A stretch of 64,000 nt of DNA from Nitrospirales bacterium (GCA_031315865.1 JALDRJ010000002.1:496001-560000), one strand, 5' to 3'. Shown: positions 1 through 10,308, numbered from the stretch's first letter. Numbers and translations: made by a program. Notes: generated by a model not told the origin, from the letters alone.

Positions 1-2
1 GT

Positions 3-1268
3 GGTGTTGTGTTCCGTATGCCCCACCCATTGTGAAGAGGATTTTTTCGCATCGCCTTCAATCAATACTTCAACCGTCCGTCCGATCCACTCGCGGTTTT
101 TCCGAAGAGAAAACTGTTTTTGGAAGTCTATCAGTTCCGCAACCCGCTCGATCTTGACTGATTCAGGGATATCATCGGAAAATTTTCTGGCCGCAATCGT
201 ATTTTTTCGTTCAGAATATTTAAAGACATACGATGAGAGATATCCGACCTCCTCCATGAGACGATAAGTGTCTCGAAATTCTGTGTCCGTTTCCCCGCTG
301 AACCCACAGATGATATCGGTCGTAATGGGAATGTCTCCCCGTCGACGAATCTCTTCGACGAGATGAAGGTATTCCGCCCGAGTGTAACACCGGCCCATCG
401 CTTCCAACACACGGTCATTCCCTGATTGAACCGGCAGATGAATATGACTACAGACCTTTGGATGCTGTGCCACGGCATCTAGCAAGGCGGGAGGAAAGTC
501 TTTCGGATGCGGAGACATAAACCTCACTCGTTCTATACCTGAAAGATCAGCGATGGCGACAACCAACCGGGCAAAGTCCCAATCCTCAAATCGATAAGAA
601 TTGACGTTTTGCCCGAGGAGCGTGATCTGTTTGTACCCCTTTTCGACAAGGTGTTGCGCTTCATGCAGAATGCCCCGTGGGTCGCGCGAACGCTCCCGCC
701 CTCGAGTGTACGGCACGACGCAAAACGTACAAAAATTGTCACACCCGCGCATCACCGCGATCCAGGCATTTACCCCTTCGGTACGCTCAGGGATGATGCG
801 CTCATAGGTTTCATACTCCGAGAGATCGACGGAAAGTCCCTGCGTTTGAGTCTCGATGGCCTTGGTCAACAACTGAGGCAATTGGCGATAGCCATCAGGG
901 CCAACCAGCACATCGATAAAGGGCTGTGTTTCCAGCAATTCTTGCTTGAGATTTTGCGCCATACATCCCAGGACTCCGATCACCAGGCCTCGTTCCTTCT
1001 TCAGATTCTTGAGGTTCCCTAGATGACCGTATACGCGGTTGTGTGCGTTTTCACGAATTGCACAGGTGTTCAATAAGACGACATCCGCATGGTCGCAATG
1101 ATCGGTGAAGGCAAAACCCTGTCGTTTGAGGAGCGACCGCACCAACTCCGTATCATACTCGTTCATTTGGCAGCCGAACGTCTCGATATACACATGACGC
1201 GTATCCTGAGAAGACTCTGGCGCCGGAACGTCGGTCTCGAACGGATGAATGAGTTCTTGATGGATCAT
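3..1268 (-). CDS. miaB: tRNA-2-methylthio-N6-isopentenyladenosine synthase MiaB, 3' end cut by window edge
   Basis: This radical-SAM methylthiotransferase adds the 2-methylthio group to i6A37 in tRNAs that read UNN codons. The reading frame opens at ATG 1268 and stays open to the left edge, giving 422 codons with no stop, so the C-terminal end (TRAM domain) is missing from the window. The N-terminal domain starts with HVYIETFGCQMNEYD and has the further cysteines of the auxiliary 4Fe-4S cluster (NTCAIRE, GCMAQ). The radical-SAM triad is CDNFCTFC. It lies 18 bp downstream of its paralogue mtaB on the same strand, so the two are probably co-transcribed. MiaB is preferred over MtaB because of the ETFGCQMN start and the GQNVNSY motif. 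Confidence 0.93.
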   Translation of the reverse strand, partial: MIHQELIHPFETDVPAPESSQDTRHVYIETFGCQMNEYDTELVRSLLKRQGFAFTDHCDHADVVLLNTCAIRENAHNRVYGHLGNLKNLKKERGLVIGVLGCMAQNLKQELLETQPFIDVLVGPDGYRQLPQLLTKAIETQTQGLSVDLSEYETYERIIPERTEGVNAWIAVMRGCDNFCTFCVVPYTRGRERSRDPRGILHEAQHLVEKGYKQITLLGQNVNSYRFEDWDFARLVVAIADLSGIERVRFMSPHPKDFPPALLDAVAQHPKVCSHIHLPVQSGNDRVLEAMGRCYTRAEYLHLVEEIRRRGDIPITTDIICGFSGETDTEFRDTYRLMEEVGYLSSYVFKYSERKNTIAARKFSDDIPESVKIERVAELIDFQKQFSLRKNREWIGRTVEVLIEGDAKKSSSQWVGHTEHNT

Positions 1269-1286
1269 GGCAAGACTGCGCGCGAA

Positions 1287-2669
1287 TCAACTAGGCAAGA
1301 GCGACAAAGGAGAGACAGAAATCCGTTCAGCGGTCGAATCATTCGACGGGTCATCGGTCAATTGACCAAGAGCTAAGCCGTCAATCAGCCCGGAAATCCT
1401 AACCGGTCGGATCGTATTCGCGAGATCTTCCTCCGAACGCACGCCAACCTTCACATAGTGGTCGGTCAGGCCGGTCCAAAGGCCTGAAGCCTTTTGCGTT
1501 TCAAATAACACGGAGACATCCTGAAACATCATACGCCGGTAAAATTGAAGACGCTTCTCTCGTGAGACCGCCGCGAGCGCCTGACTTCGTCGCCTGATGA
1601 TCGCCGGTGAGACCGGGTTGGAGTGTTTGGCTGCGGCTGTACCAGGCCGACTTGAAAAACTGAACACATGCAAATAGGCAAAAGGAAGGTCGTTGATCAA
1701 CGATTGCGTGTTGGCAAATTCCTGCTTACCCTCACCCGGAAATCCAACCATGATGTCCGTGCCGACGCAAAGATCAGGGATCACGCGAACGGCTTTTTCG
1801 ATGAATAGGGAATACTCACGAGCAGAATACCGGCGATTCATCGCCTTCAGGATTCGGTCATCACCACTTTGCAGCGGGATATGCAGGTATCGACATAGCT
1901 TCTCCGAACTCCCCATATACTCCAACAATCCATCCGGCACCGTCGTGGGTTCTATCGAGGAAATACGAATACGGTCAATTTCAGGAAGGTCTTCAAGTCG
2001 CTGGATCAAGCGAAGCAAATCGGCATCGGCATCCCGATATTGGCCGATATTCACACCGGTCAAAACTAGCTCGCGATGGCCACGTTGAGCCAAGATTTCC
2101 GCCTCTCGAATCGCATCGTCAATATAACGGCTTCGTTCGCGACCCCTGGCAAAGGGAATCAGGCAGAACGAGCACATAAATTGACACCCGTCTTGAATCT
2201 TGAGATTGGCCCGAGTCGTGACATACTCCCCAGAGCCTTCCAAAGAAAAATTCTCATAATCAATTTTTTTGGTGTGCAATAATTCGGCCTTGGCATTTTT
2301 TTCATGCGTCGGAAGTGACGCCACATATTCGGGCAACTGCATCTTGTACTGTGTCCCCAACACCAGATCGATTCCGTCAATCGCTTGGAGTTGTTTTGCA
2401 CTGGTTTGCGCGTAACACCCCGTCACCGCCACAAAAGCTCGAGGAGACGTCCTCAACATCCGCCGAACGACTCGCCGACAATCGGCTTCTGCTTCGTCCG
2501 TAACCGAACACGTGTTCACGACGAGCACATCCGCTGGCTCTCCAAACTCCACCTGGGTAAAGCCAAAGCGGCCAAAGCGATCGGCTAGAAGCGCCGTTTC
2601 CGCCTGATTGAGCCGACACCCGACCGTATAGAACGCGATGCGTCGCGACGAAGAATCATTGGCTTGCAT
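1287..2669 (-). CDS. mtaB: tRNA t6A37 methylthiotransferase MtaB
   Basis: This radical-SAM enzyme converts t6A37 to ms2t6A in ANN-decoding tRNAs. The product is 460 aa, a normal family length. The N-terminal UPF0004 domain has cluster cysteines C18 (FYTVGCRLNQAE), C54 (VNTCSVTDEA) and C85 (VTGCYAQ). The SAM-cluster triad is C162-x3-C166-x2-C169, followed by the radical-SAM barrel and a C-terminal TRAM-like region. The GCRLNQAE opening is typical of MtaB rather than MiaB. It is the first gene of a two-gene set with miaB. A divergent small secreted protein starts about 115 bp upstream, so both promoters must lie in 2670-2785. Confidence 0.93.
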   Translation of the reverse strand: MQANDSSSRRIAFYTVGCRLNQAETALLADRFGRFGFTQVEFGEPADVLVVNTCSVTDEAEADCRRVVRRMLRTSPRAFVAVTGCYAQTSAKQLQAIDGIDLVLGTQYKMQLPEYVASLPTHEKNAKAELLHTKKIDYENFSLEGSGEYVTTRANLKIQDGCQFMCSFCLIPFARGRERSRYIDDAIREAEILAQRGHRELVLTGVNIGQYRDADADLLRLIQRLEDLPEIDRIRISSIEPTTVPDGLLEYMGSSEKLCRYLHIPLQSGDDRILKAMNRRYSAREYSLFIEKAVRVIPDLCVGTDIMVGFPGEGKQEFANTQSLINDLPFAYLHVFSFSSRPGTAAAKHSNPVSPAIIRRRSQALAAVSREKRLQFYRRMMFQDVSVLFETQKASGLWTGLTDHYVKVGVRSEEDLANTIRPVRISGLIDGLALGQLTDDPSNDSTAERISVSPLSLLPS

Positions 2670-2785
2670 GACTGCGATTATAGTCTAGGCATTTCCCCAC
2701 AACAAGAAGTTTGAACGGTACATTTGTCGCGTGATAAGATAAAGATTGACGTGCCATCTGACCCTTTCCCACTAGGAGGAACTCG

Positions 2786-3193
2786 ATGAATGCTTTTGTC
2801 TCCATCGTCCTCACCCTCGTTTTTTGGCTCTCCCTTTTCTCCACAGCAGGCGCCGTGAAAGAACAGACGCTTCCCGTGGAGCCTGACGAAGAAAGCCGAC
2901 TGGAGGAGATCTATGATCACGAATCCCGCATGGTGATGTTTCTCTATTCGCTGAAAGGAAACGGCGAAGTGGATTACGTGACAGGGAGAAAAGTCCAGCA
3001 TCATCAACGGAGTGAATTCGGCAATCCCGTGTATTACTTGGAGTCTTTTCCCCTCTTTTATTGGTGGAATCACAACATGTGGAATGACCCTGAACAGGAT
3101 GGGGTAAACGGCAATGAACGCTTGTACGCCGAGAATACTGAATTTGACGCCAGTCGCTATAAGCCGTGTCTGTTCAATGGTCAAGCCTGTTGA
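2786..3193 (+). CDS. Small secreted protein of unknown function
   Basis: The 135-aa product is not assigned to a family. It has a clear signal peptide: a short polar start, a hydrophobic stretch at about residues 5-20 and an AGA-type cleavage site near residue 24. The mature part is acidic and aromatic-rich (YYLESFPLFYWWNH around residues 85-98) with one Cys pair near the C-terminus (KPCLFNGQAC), possibly a disulfide. The start is supported by AGGAGGA about 7 nt upstream of ATG 2786. It stands alone, between divergent mtaB and trkH on the same strand. Confidence 0.75.
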   Translation: MNAFVSIVLTLVFWLSLFSTAGAVKEQTLPVEPDEESRLEEIYDHESRMVMFLYSLKGNGEVDYVTGRKVQHHQRSEFGNPVYYLESFPLFYWWNHNMWNDPEQDGVNGNERLYAENTEFDASRYKPCLFNGQAC

Positions 3194-3289
3194 TGAGTCT
3201 CATGCCTGTCCGTTCCTTGCGTTAGTCCATTGAGTGGAGTATCGTCGGACGTTAAGCCTGTCACGGATTCTTCTTTTCTTCTTAATGTC

Positions 3290-3318
3290 TTGACTCCTTC
3301 ACGTATGAGGGCTGTATT
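3290..3318 (+). promoter_or_regulatory. Candidate sigma-70 promoter for trkH
   Basis: TTGACT (3290-3295) and TGTATT (3313-3318) are separated by 17 bp, about 130 bp ahead of the TrkH start. This is a pattern match only. Confidence 0.4.
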
Positions 3319-3446
3319 CTGTCACTCTCGTCTCGTCTCCCCGTGTGTCGCCATTTTTCCTTCCGGTGATAGATGGACACCACTTTTCCAGTTCGCTTCA
3401 TCGTGGTCATTACACGAAACAGGAACCAAGGCCTAACGGAATCACC

Positions 3447-4841
3447 ATGACCGCCATCGAACGAAGCGTACAGCTAGGGCGCTCACTCCTCGGACGTTTC
3501 ACCGCTTACAGTCTCCTCCCAGGCCAAACCGTCGCACTCGCCGCCATGGCCTTGATTCTGGTCGGCACTCTGTTACTGCTGCTTCCTTTTGCCACGAGCC
3601 CCGGCGTAGAGCTGGGATTCATTGACGCCATGTTTACCGCAACCTCCGCCGTCTGTGTGACAGGCTTAATCGTCATGGATACCCCTCATGATTTTTCGAC
3701 ATTCGGCCAGCTCGTCATTCTCCTCCTTATCCAAATTGGCGGCTTAGGGTATGCGTTGATGGCGACCCTTATTCTCTTGATCCTAGGCCACCGGATTGGT
3801 TTGCGGGATCGGATGATGCTGACGGAAACACTAAGTACGATCAATATGGAGGGGTCCATACGATACGTCAAGATGGTCGCAGTCATTACGTTTGGCCTTG
3901 AAGGTCTTGGCACCCTGTTCCTCGCGGCCCACTTTGCGCAGGATATGAATTGGGGGTCTGCACTGTACTCGGGACTCTTTCATGCGGTTTCCGCCTTTAA
4001 TAATGCTGGGTTTACGCTCTATTCCAACAGCCTTGGAGACTTCGAAACCCATGTTTCTTTTAATTTGGTCATCACAACACTCGTGATTCTAGGAAGTGTT
4101 GGGTTTCTCGTCTTCGAGGATATCATTGATAATCTCAAAGGACGACGGGTTCGTATTCTCACGCATACCAAACTTGTCTTGATCACGACTGGGATTTTGC
4201 TTGTCAGCGGCACGCTTGGGATTCTCATCTTAGAATGGTCCAACGCCCCCACCTTTCAATCCCTCAATGGGGGAGAGCGGGTGATGACCGCTTATTTCCA
4301 CACGGTTTCACGAACTGCCGGATTTAGCACGCTGGAACTGAGTGAGATGCGAGATGCCACCCTATACTTCCTCCTGCTCTTAATGGCTATTGGGGGTTCG
4401 CCGAGCAGCATGGCCGGGGGGATCAAAACGACGACGATTGCGATCGTCTGCCTGACGATCTGGACCGTCTTACGGCGAAAAAACGATGTCGAGGTGTTTC
4501 ACCGGCGTATTCCTCGCGATTTAACGATTCGAGCACTCTGCCTCACGATCATCGCCTTTGCGATGATTACCACGATCACCCTTATTTTGGACTCCACCGA
4601 GAAACAACGGTTTTTGCCGTTGATGTTTGAAGTGACCTCGGCCTTAGGCATCGTCGGCCTGTCGCTCGGAGATGGAGCCAACCACAGCCTCTCGGCCTCG
4701 CTGACCGATTTCGGGAAAGTCATGATCATGATCTCGATGCTTCTGGGACGGTTTGGGCCACTGATGATCGGGCTCTTTGCCGTCAAAACCGCCGTGCAAA
4801 CTCGCTATCGCTTCCCAGAATCTCGCATCGTCATCGGATAA
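3447..4841 (+). CDS. TrkH/KtrB-family potassium uptake channel subunit
   Basis: This is the ion-conducting membrane subunit of a Trk/Ktr K+ uptake system. The product is 464 aa from ATG 3447 (MTAIERSVQLG). A longer in-frame start at 3345 adds 34 residues that do not resemble the family. Several pore loops are visible: FTATSAVCVTGL near residues 64-75, FHAVSAFNNAGF, and FHTVSRTAGFST followed by GGSPSSMAGGIKTTT, the characteristic KtrB/TrkH filter regions with a conserved Gly per repeat. Length and compactness favour KtrB over the longer TrkH. The NAD-binding TrkA/KtrA partner is not in the window and must be encoded elsewhere. Confidence 0.88.
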   Translation: MTAIERSVQLGRSLLGRFTAYSLLPGQTVALAAMALILVGTLLLLLPFATSPGVELGFIDAMFTATSAVCVTGLIVMDTPHDFSTFGQLVILLLIQIGGLGYALMATLILLILGHRIGLRDRMMLTETLSTINMEGSIRYVKMVAVITFGLEGLGTLFLAAHFAQDMNWGSALYSGLFHAVSAFNNAGFTLYSNSLGDFETHVSFNLVITTLVILGSVGFLVFEDIIDNLKGRRVRILTHTKLVLITTGILLVSGTLGILILEWSNAPTFQSLNGGERVMTAYFHTVSRTAGFSTLELSEMRDATLYFLLLLMAIGGSPSSMAGGIKTTTIAIVCLTIWTVLRRKNDVEVFHRRIPRDLTIRALCLTIIAFAMITTITLILDSTEKQRFLPLMFEVTSALGIVGLSLGDGANHSLSASLTDFGKVMIMISMLLGRFGPLMIGLFAVKTAVQTRYRFPESRIVIG

Positions 4842-4858
4842 CGAGGATGGTTCGGCCG

Positions 4859-5149
4859 TTACTTGATCCTTCTTTGCAGAAACAAAATGAACGCCACCAA
4901 TGTCGGCAGCGGCGCGATGAGAAACGGAACATACCATCCCCATACATTTTTCCCGCGCACCCGCGTCTGGTCAAACATCCAGACCATGAGCCAGACCATA
5001 ACTAATACATAATTGAGGATGATCCATTGTGTCGTTCGCGTCAACAGTTGACTGCTCTCGCCTCCACTGGCGGTTAACCAAAAGACGAGCTCCAACACAC
5101 AAAATGCAACCACCAACCCAATGACGAGACGCTTACTCCAAACAAACAT
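4859..5149 (-). CDS. Small integral membrane protein, function unknown
   Basis: The 96-aa product has three predicted membrane segments (about residues 7-26, 42-60 and 72-90) and a basic C-terminus (LQRRIK). A VRGKNVWGWYVPF loop precedes the last helix. It is convergent with the potassium channel gene, 17 bp apart, with no obvious terminator between them. The layout (short loop, three helices) resembles small bacterial phospholipase_D-nuclease_N-type or DUF2834-like membrane proteins, but I cannot assign it. Confidence 0.6.
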   Translation of the reverse strand: MFVWSKRLVIGLVVAFCVLELVFWLTASGGESSQLLTRTTQWIILNYVLVMVWLMVWMFDQTRVRGKNVWGWYVPFLIAPLPTLVAFILFLQRRIK

Positions 5150-5814
5150 GTTCGATCCCTTCTGTTAGTGCTGAGGGTGTTTATTAGCTATGGGAGTAAA
5201 TATATTTCAACAAGCCACTCATTCGGATCATAGAAGAAGAGCAGACTGGCAGATTTCTTCTTTTTTCACAAATTTTTCGTTCCATATTTTTTCAAGGCCT
5301 CATGGGCCCCTGTGCATGAATCATGGATTTACGTATTTTCTCCATGTTGATAGACAATACAAGGGCACTTGAAACTCGCTATAAAAAAAGACTTTTCCGG
5401 TACTCACAACATATTCAGAGTTATCCCCATATCAAAAATCAGAAAACACAATATTTAGTGTTGACATTTCACTCGAACCGCTATAAATTGGGTTTCTTGA
5501 AGATATTACTCGATGATATTTAATAATTCTCTGATGGTCATACGATCTATTCCTAACACGGTGCTCCAGGGTTCTTCTAGATCGATTCATACCAGCTGCC
5601 TGTCACGATCATCCTGCTTTTATACAGAGTCTTAACATCCAGCTCAAAAACAGTCTTAGTGGTTGGAAATATCTCTGAGCCTCTGTATCACAGCACCCTC
5701 TCTGTTTTCGAGTTATGAGGACCAAAGAGAATAACGAATGGCTCCGCTTCTTCTTACATGTTCAGCTAAAGGCTGGTCAGTTCACACCCACGTGAATTGG
5801 AAAGGAGATGTCTC
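5150..5814. other. 665-bp AT-rich regulatory region upstream of nrdJ
   Basis: No convincing gene is seen here. The only clear content is the promoter and tandem NrdR-box-like sites at 5446-5493, listed separately. The rest is AT-rich. It would leave an nrdJ leader of about 320 nt, in which I see no cobalamin-riboswitch B12 box. Confidence 0.6.
5446..5493 (+). promoter_or_regulatory. Tandem NrdR boxes overlapping a promoter for nrdJ
   Basis: Box 1 (5446-5461, ACACAATATTTAGTGT) matches the NrdR consensus acaCwAtATaTwGtgt at 15 of 16 positions. Box 2 (5478-5493) matches 12 of 16. They start 32 bp apart, the roughly three-turn spacing known for NrdR operators. A TTGACA -35 (5461-5466) and a TATAAA -10 (5482-5487, 15-bp spacer; ATAAAT gives 16) lie within the box region, so bound NrdR would block RNA polymerase. 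The nrdR gene itself is not in the window. Confidence 0.72.
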
Positions 5815-8800
5815 GTGAAAATTGCTCGCCGCTTCACTCGCGCTGGGGAAAGCCCCTACCAGACTATCCCGTTTTCCACACGCTCCTCAGAAATTCGTAA
5901 CCCTGATGGCTCCGTTGTCTTTCAACAAAATGACATTCAGGCCCCTGGTCATTGGTCGCAACTGGCCGTCGATATACTCGCTCAAAAATATTTTAGAAAA
6001 GCGGGCGTCCCTCAGTACGATCAGGAGACTGGCCAGCCCCTCACGGATGAATCAGGACAACCCAGGCTAGGGGGTGAACGTGATGCGCGACAGGTCTTTC
6101 ATCGTCTGGCAGGCTGTTGGACGCATTGGGGGGAAACGCACCAGTACTTCGATACAGCCGAAGACGCGAAGACCTTTTACGATGAACTGTGCTTCATGCT
6201 GGCCCAACAAATGGCCGCACCCAATTCACCTCAATGGTTCAACACCGGCCTCCATTTCGCGTACGGCCTCTCTGGTCCCGCGCAAGGACATTATTATGTT
6301 GACCCCAAAACGCAACGGGTCAAACAAGCCAAGGACGCCTACGAACGCCCGCAGGTCCATGCCTGCTTCATCCAATCCATCTCCGATGATTTGGTCAACG
6401 ACGGCGGAATCATGGATCTGTGGGTTCGGGAAGCACGCCTCTTTAAGTATGGATCGGGCACGGGCACCAATTTTTCACGATTACGCGGGGATGGGGAACC
6501 CCTTTCAGGAGGTGGCCGATCCTCTGGATTGATGTCGTTCCTGAAAATTGGCGACCGAGCGGCTGGGGCGATCAAATCAGGCGGCACGACTCGTCGGGCG
6601 GCCAAAATGGTCTGCCTCGACCTGGATCACCCGGATATCGAGGAATTTATCGATTGGAAGGTCATTGAGGAACAAAAAGTCGCCGCCATGGTCACCGGCT
6701 CAAAAGTCTGTGCTCAACGACTGAACGCCGTGCTTTCAGCTTGTCACCTGACCAAATCCGACGGGTCTTCCCTGGTTGAAACCGACGTCCACATGAACCC
6801 GGCATTGAAAGATGCGGTGCAATCCGCGCGCGAAGCGACAGTGCCTGAAGCCTATATCCAACGCATGTTCTCCTATGCCAAGGAAGGCTATACCCATTTC
6901 CTGTTCCATGAATACGACACGAATTGGGACAGCAAAGCCTACCAAACCGTATCCGGACAAAACTCGAACAACAGCATTCGGGTTCCAAACGGGTTTTTTG
7001 AAGCCATGACCGAAGACGGCGATTGGACGCTCACCCGACGGACTGACGGCTCAGCGAGTAAAACCATCAAAGCACGCGATCTCTGGAATCGTATCGCCTG
7101 GGCTGCATGGACTTGCGCGGATCCTGGCATTCAATACGACACGACCATTAACGAATGGCATACATGCCCGCAGGATGGTCGAATCAATGCCTCGAACCCC
7201 TGTAGCGAATACATGTTTTTAGATGACACCGCCTGCAACCTGGCCTCGCTCAACCTTGGGAAGTTTGTGTCGGCAACCGGAGAATTTGATTTGGACGGCT
7301 ATCGTCATGCCGTAAGAATTTGGACGATCGTCCTCGAGATCAGCGTCTTGATGGCCGGTTTTCCGAGTCGGGCGATCGCCGAAAAGAGCTTTGTCTATCG
7401 CACCCTTGGGTTAGGGTACGCCAACCTCGGCTCCATCTTGATGAAGTTGGGGATCCCCTATGACTCACCAAAGGCCTTGGCTATTTGTGGGGCTCTCACA
7501 GCGATCATGACCGGCGAGTCTTACGCCACCTCTAGTGAGATGGCCGCTGAACTCGGGCCATTTAAAGCCTATCCCCGCAATCGGGAGTCGATGCTCAGAG
7601 TCATCAGAAATCACCGGCGAGCCGCCTACAATGTGCCCAAGGATGATTATGAAGAACTCTCGATTCATCCCCATGGCATCAACACCGAATATTGCCCGAC
7701 TGACTTGCTCCAAGCGGCTCGCGACGCATGGGATCGCGCCCTCGTGCTCGGAGAAAAGCATGGATTTCGCAATGCCCAGGCTACCGTCATCGCGCCGACA
7801 GGAACGATTGGGCTGGTCATGGACTGTGACACGACGGGCATTGAGCCTGACTTTGCCATCGTCAAATTTAAAAAGCTCGCCGGCGGTGGATATTTTAAGA
7901 TCATCAACCAGAGCCTTCCCCCGGCATTAAGCACTCTCGGATATGGCCAATCGGAGATTCAAGACATTATCAGCTATGTCTCTGGAGCTCGAACACTCGA
8001 GGGCTCCCCCTTTATCAATCATGAAAGTCTGCAGGCCAAAGGATTCGATCGCCCAGCGCTAGATCGTATCGAAGCAGCGCTTGACGGAGCGTTCGACATT
8101 CAGTTTGCTTTCAATAAATGGACCCTTGGCGAAGAATTTTGTCGAGAGACGCTCGGACTCACCGAGACGCAACTTGGGGACTCGCAATTCAATCTCCTAA
8201 AAACTCTCGGGTTTACGCAAGAAGAAATCTTGGCGGCCACGGACTATTGTTGTGGCACGATGACGGTTGAAGGCGCCCCACACCTGAAAGAGGAACATCT
8301 TGCGATCTTTGATTGTGCCAATCGTTGTGGACGAATCGGACGACGATATATTGCCACACAAGCTCATATTCGCATGATGGCCAGTTCACAACCGTTTATC
8401 AGCGGCGCCATCAGCAAAACAATCAACATGCCTGCCGACTCTTCGGTCGAAAGCGTCAAAGACGCCTACTTTACGGGGTGGCAATCCATGCTGAAAGCCG
8501 TCGCGCTCTACCGCGACGGGTCCAAGCTCAGCCAGCCACTGAGTTCCTCGATTGATGCCGGAGAATCGATCGGACACAAGAGTCAAGTCATGACCGCAGC
8601 TCAACAAGCGGCGTCAAAAGTTCTGGTGCGGTACCTGGCCAAACGACGGCCGCTCCCCACCCGACGAGGAGGGTACACGCAAAAGGCCGTCGTCGGCGGC
8701 CATAAAATCTACCTCAGAACGGGTGAGTACAAAGATGGGACACTTGGTGAAATTTTCTTAGACATGCACAAGGAAGGTGCCGCGTTTCGGAGTCTCATGA

Positions 8801-9366
8801 ATTGCTTCGCCATCGCCATTTCCCTGGGCTTGCAACATGGGGTCCCACTCGAGGAATTCGTGGAAGCGTTCCTGTTCACACGCTTCGAACCCAACGGCCC
8901 CGTCAAACTCAATGATCACATCAAAATGTCAACCTCGATCATTGATTATATCTTCCGAGAATTAGCCATCACCTACTTGGGCCGCCATGATCTCGAACAA
9001 GTGGCCCCAGAAGACTTACGGGCCGACTCCATGCGGCATGACCCGGACGACGATGATGAGGACGATGATGAAGAACAGGAATTTGCCGATCCCAAAACGT
9101 TAGCCTCGACATCAATCAATCCAGGACTATTCCCTGCTAGACGTCAACAACGAAATGGTAATAGCCGGAATGGAGAAGGAAATGGTGGAAGGCTCGCGCA
9201 CAAGGTCGAAGTGAGGCGGGCAACCATGACCTACACGGAAGTCCAAGTGGCTCGACTGAAAGGCTATGAAGGTGACCCTTGCCAAGAATGCAAGCAGTTC
9301 AAGATGGTACGAAACGGCATGTGCCTGAAGTGTGATAACTGTGGTGCCACTAGCGGATGTTCATGA
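5815..9366 (+). CDS. nrdJ: Adenosylcobalamin-dependent (class II) ribonucleotide reductase
   Basis: This enzyme reduces ribonucleotides to deoxyribonucleotides using a B12-derived radical and needs no oxygen. GTG 5815 is chosen because AAAGGAGATG sits 5 nt upstream; an upstream in-frame TTG (5797) lacks a Shine-Dalgarno. The product is 1183 aa. The active-site finger-loop motif NPCSE is at residues 461-465 with thiyl Cys463, and a redox Cys is in HACF (C184). ATP-cone motifs are absent. The C-terminal third carries a TSCPD-type domain ([17 protein letters not shown]), an acidic run ([13 protein letters not shown]) and a terminal four-Cys zinc-finger-like segment (CQECKQFKM ... CLKCDNCG). No other reductase is in the window. 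Regulation by NrdR is suggested by the upstream tandem boxes. Confidence 0.95.
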   Translation: MKIARRFTRAGESPYQTIPFSTRSSEIRNPDGSVVFQQNDIQAPGHWSQLAVDILAQKYFRKAGVPQYDQETGQPLTDESGQPRLGGERDARQVFHRLAGCWTHWGETHQYFDTAEDAKTFYDELCFMLAQQMAAPNSPQWFNTGLHFAYGLSGPAQGHYYVDPKTQRVKQAKDAYERPQVHACFIQSISDDLVNDGGIMDLWVREARLFKYGSGTGTNFSRLRGDGEPLSGGGRSSGLMSFLKIGDRAAGAIKSGGTTRRAAKMVCLDLDHPDIEEFIDWKVIEEQKVAAMVTGSKVCAQRLNAVLSACHLTKSDGSSLVETDVHMNPALKDAVQSAREATVPEAYIQRMFSYAKEGYTHFLFHEYDTNWDSKAYQTVSGQNSNNSIRVPNGFFEAMTEDGDWTLTRRTDGSASKTIKARDLWNRIAWAAWTCADPGIQYDTTINEWHTCPQDGRINASNPCSEYMFLDDTACNLASLNLGKFVSATGEFDLDGYRHAVRIWTIVLEISVLMAGFPSRAIAEKSFVYRTLGLGYANLGSILMKLGIPYDSPKALAICGALTAIMTGESYATSSEMAAELGPFKAYPRNRESMLRVIRNHRRAAYNVPKDDYEELSIHPHGINTEYCPTDLLQAARDAWDRALVLGEKHGFRNAQATVIAPTGTIGLVMDCDTTGIEPDFAIVKFKKLAGGGYFKIINQSLPPALSTLGYGQSEIQDIISYVSGARTLEGSPFINHESLQAKGFDRPALDRIEAALDGAFDIQFAFNKWTLGEEFCRETLGLTETQLGDSQFNLLKTLGFTQEEILAATDYCCGTMTVEGAPHLKEEHLAIFDCANRCGRIGRRYIATQAHIRMMASSQPFISGAISKTINMPADSSVESVKDAYFTGWQSMLKAVALYRDGSKLSQPLSSSIDAGESIGHKSQVMTAAQQAASKVLVRYLAKRRPLPTRRGGYTQKAVVGGHKIYLRTGEYKDGTLGEIFLDMHKEGAAFRSLMNCFAIAISLGLQHGVPLEEFVEAFLFTRFEPNGPVKLNDHIKMSTSIIDYIFRELAITYLGRHDLEQVAPEDLRADSMRHDPDDDDEDDDEEQEFADPKTLASTSINPGLFPARRQQRNGNSRNGEGNGGRLAHKVEVRRATMTYTEVQVARLKGYEGDPCQECKQFKMVRNGMCLKCDNCGATSGCS

Positions 9367-9847
9367 TTCGGAAAGCCAGAACAGACATGAGGTATTGACG
9401 ATATCAGTGTCATGGTGCTTTCTGCTGTCTTGACTCGCAGCGTAGACTTAGCAAAGTGTTCGATTCGATTTCTCGATAGACCAACATTCCATTGTTCAGG
9501 CCATAGCTGACCGAAAGTAGACCAGCCAAAATTTCTCATCAGGCCTTTGATCAAACCCAAGGCCTGATGATGATACCTCTTGATACAACGGAATTTCCCA
9601 GTATCGCCTAGGTAAAAACAACCACAAACTGCATCCAAAGATCGTTCTCCTCAAAAAAATATTTTTCCCTATCCCCAGCCGTTTTCGTCAAAAACTCCAA
9701 CAAACAAACGGCCGTCTCATGCTCACCCCCATAGTTGTCCCCTTTATTTCACATGTTTTCCACAAATTGATGGCATTGACATGTCTTGAACAACCCAATA
9801 TAAGTAGTTCTTTCTTCAAATCCTTACTGGCGACGGAGTAAGTCTTC
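9367..9847. other. Intergenic region after nrdJ
   Basis: There is no supported gene in these 480 bp. The only structure seen is the hairpin at 9536-9570. A minus-strand open frame here overlaps the nrdJ 3' end, is low-complexity and was rejected. Confidence 0.5.
9536..9570. repeat. 12-bp inverted repeat (stem-loop)
   Basis: TCATCAGGCCTT (9536-9547) and its complement AAGGCCTGATGA (9559-9570) are perfect arms around an 11-nt loop. There is no T-run on either side, so it is not a standard terminator. It may stabilise the nrdJ mRNA 3' end. Confidence 0.5.
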
Positions 9848-9982
9848 ATGTTCGAACTCAATGATCCGAGAAACAATGAAGCGTCTTTCTTGTCTCACCG
9901 TACGTTATCAAAGCCACACCATAAAGACCCCCTGTCGGTGAACTCGCCCTTCATCATCACACCGCAGTGGTGCGACCCGTGA
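9848..9982 (+). CDS. Possible 44-aa leader peptide or small protein
   Basis: The frame opens at ATG 9848 with GGAG 9 nt upstream and encodes MFELNDPRNNEASFLSHRTL and a further 24 residues. Its TGA overlaps the GTG start of the cupin gene (GTGA, 9979-9982), the geometry of translational coupling. It has no recognisable domain. The Shine-Dalgarno and overlap support it; the short length and lack of homology evidence argue for caution. Confidence 0.35.
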   Translation: MFELNDPRNNEASFLSHRTLSKPHHKDPLSVNSPFIITPQWCDP

Positions 9983-10287
9983 AAGCCACTCGCGTTATTG
10001 AACGTTCAGAAGTCGCGAAAGATTGGCACGCTCGAGGATATTCGTGCGGCCTGTGGATCGATCATGCGGGTCGCACATGGAAAGGGACCACGCATGACAC
10101 TGAAGAGTTATTCATGATGCTTTCCGGACGGCTCGAATTCGAGATGCAAGGAAGTCGTTTTGAGCCGGAAGTCGGTCAGGAAGTGTTGATTCCTGCCGGT
10201 GTGCAACACACCATTCGGAACATCGGAGGAAAAACGGCTCGCTGGTTTTATGGGCAGAAACTCCACAATCAACTACCCAAGCACTAG
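9979..10287 (+). CDS. Small cupin-fold protein
   Basis: The 102-aa single-domain cupin starts at GTG 9979; in-frame GTGs at 9967 and 9970 are alternatives. The cupin signatures are visible: motif 1 region TTHDTEELFMMLSGRLEFEM and motif 2 region PAGVQHTIRNIG, with a metal-ligand-like Glu and His. Such proteins bind small molecules or metals; the substrate cannot be read from the sequence. It is convergent with the FGE-fold gene at 10309. Confidence 0.75.
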   Translation: MKATRVIERSEVAKDWHARGYSCGLWIDHAGRTWKGTTHDTEELFMMLSGRLEFEMQGSRFEPEVGQEVLIPAGVQHTIRNIGGKTARWFYGQKLHNQLPKH

Positions 10288-10308
10288 GCAACCTTTCTAG
10301 GGAATTCT

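Noticed and set aside
5494-5814. Cobalamin riboswitch in the nrdJ leader
   Set aside because: I looked for the B12 box and conserved stems but found none; NrdR sites explain regulation.
9264-9638. 124-codon minus-strand frame over the nrdJ 3' end
   Set aside because: It overlaps the conserved zinc-finger-like end of nrdJ, lacks a Shine-Dalgarno and has no domain.
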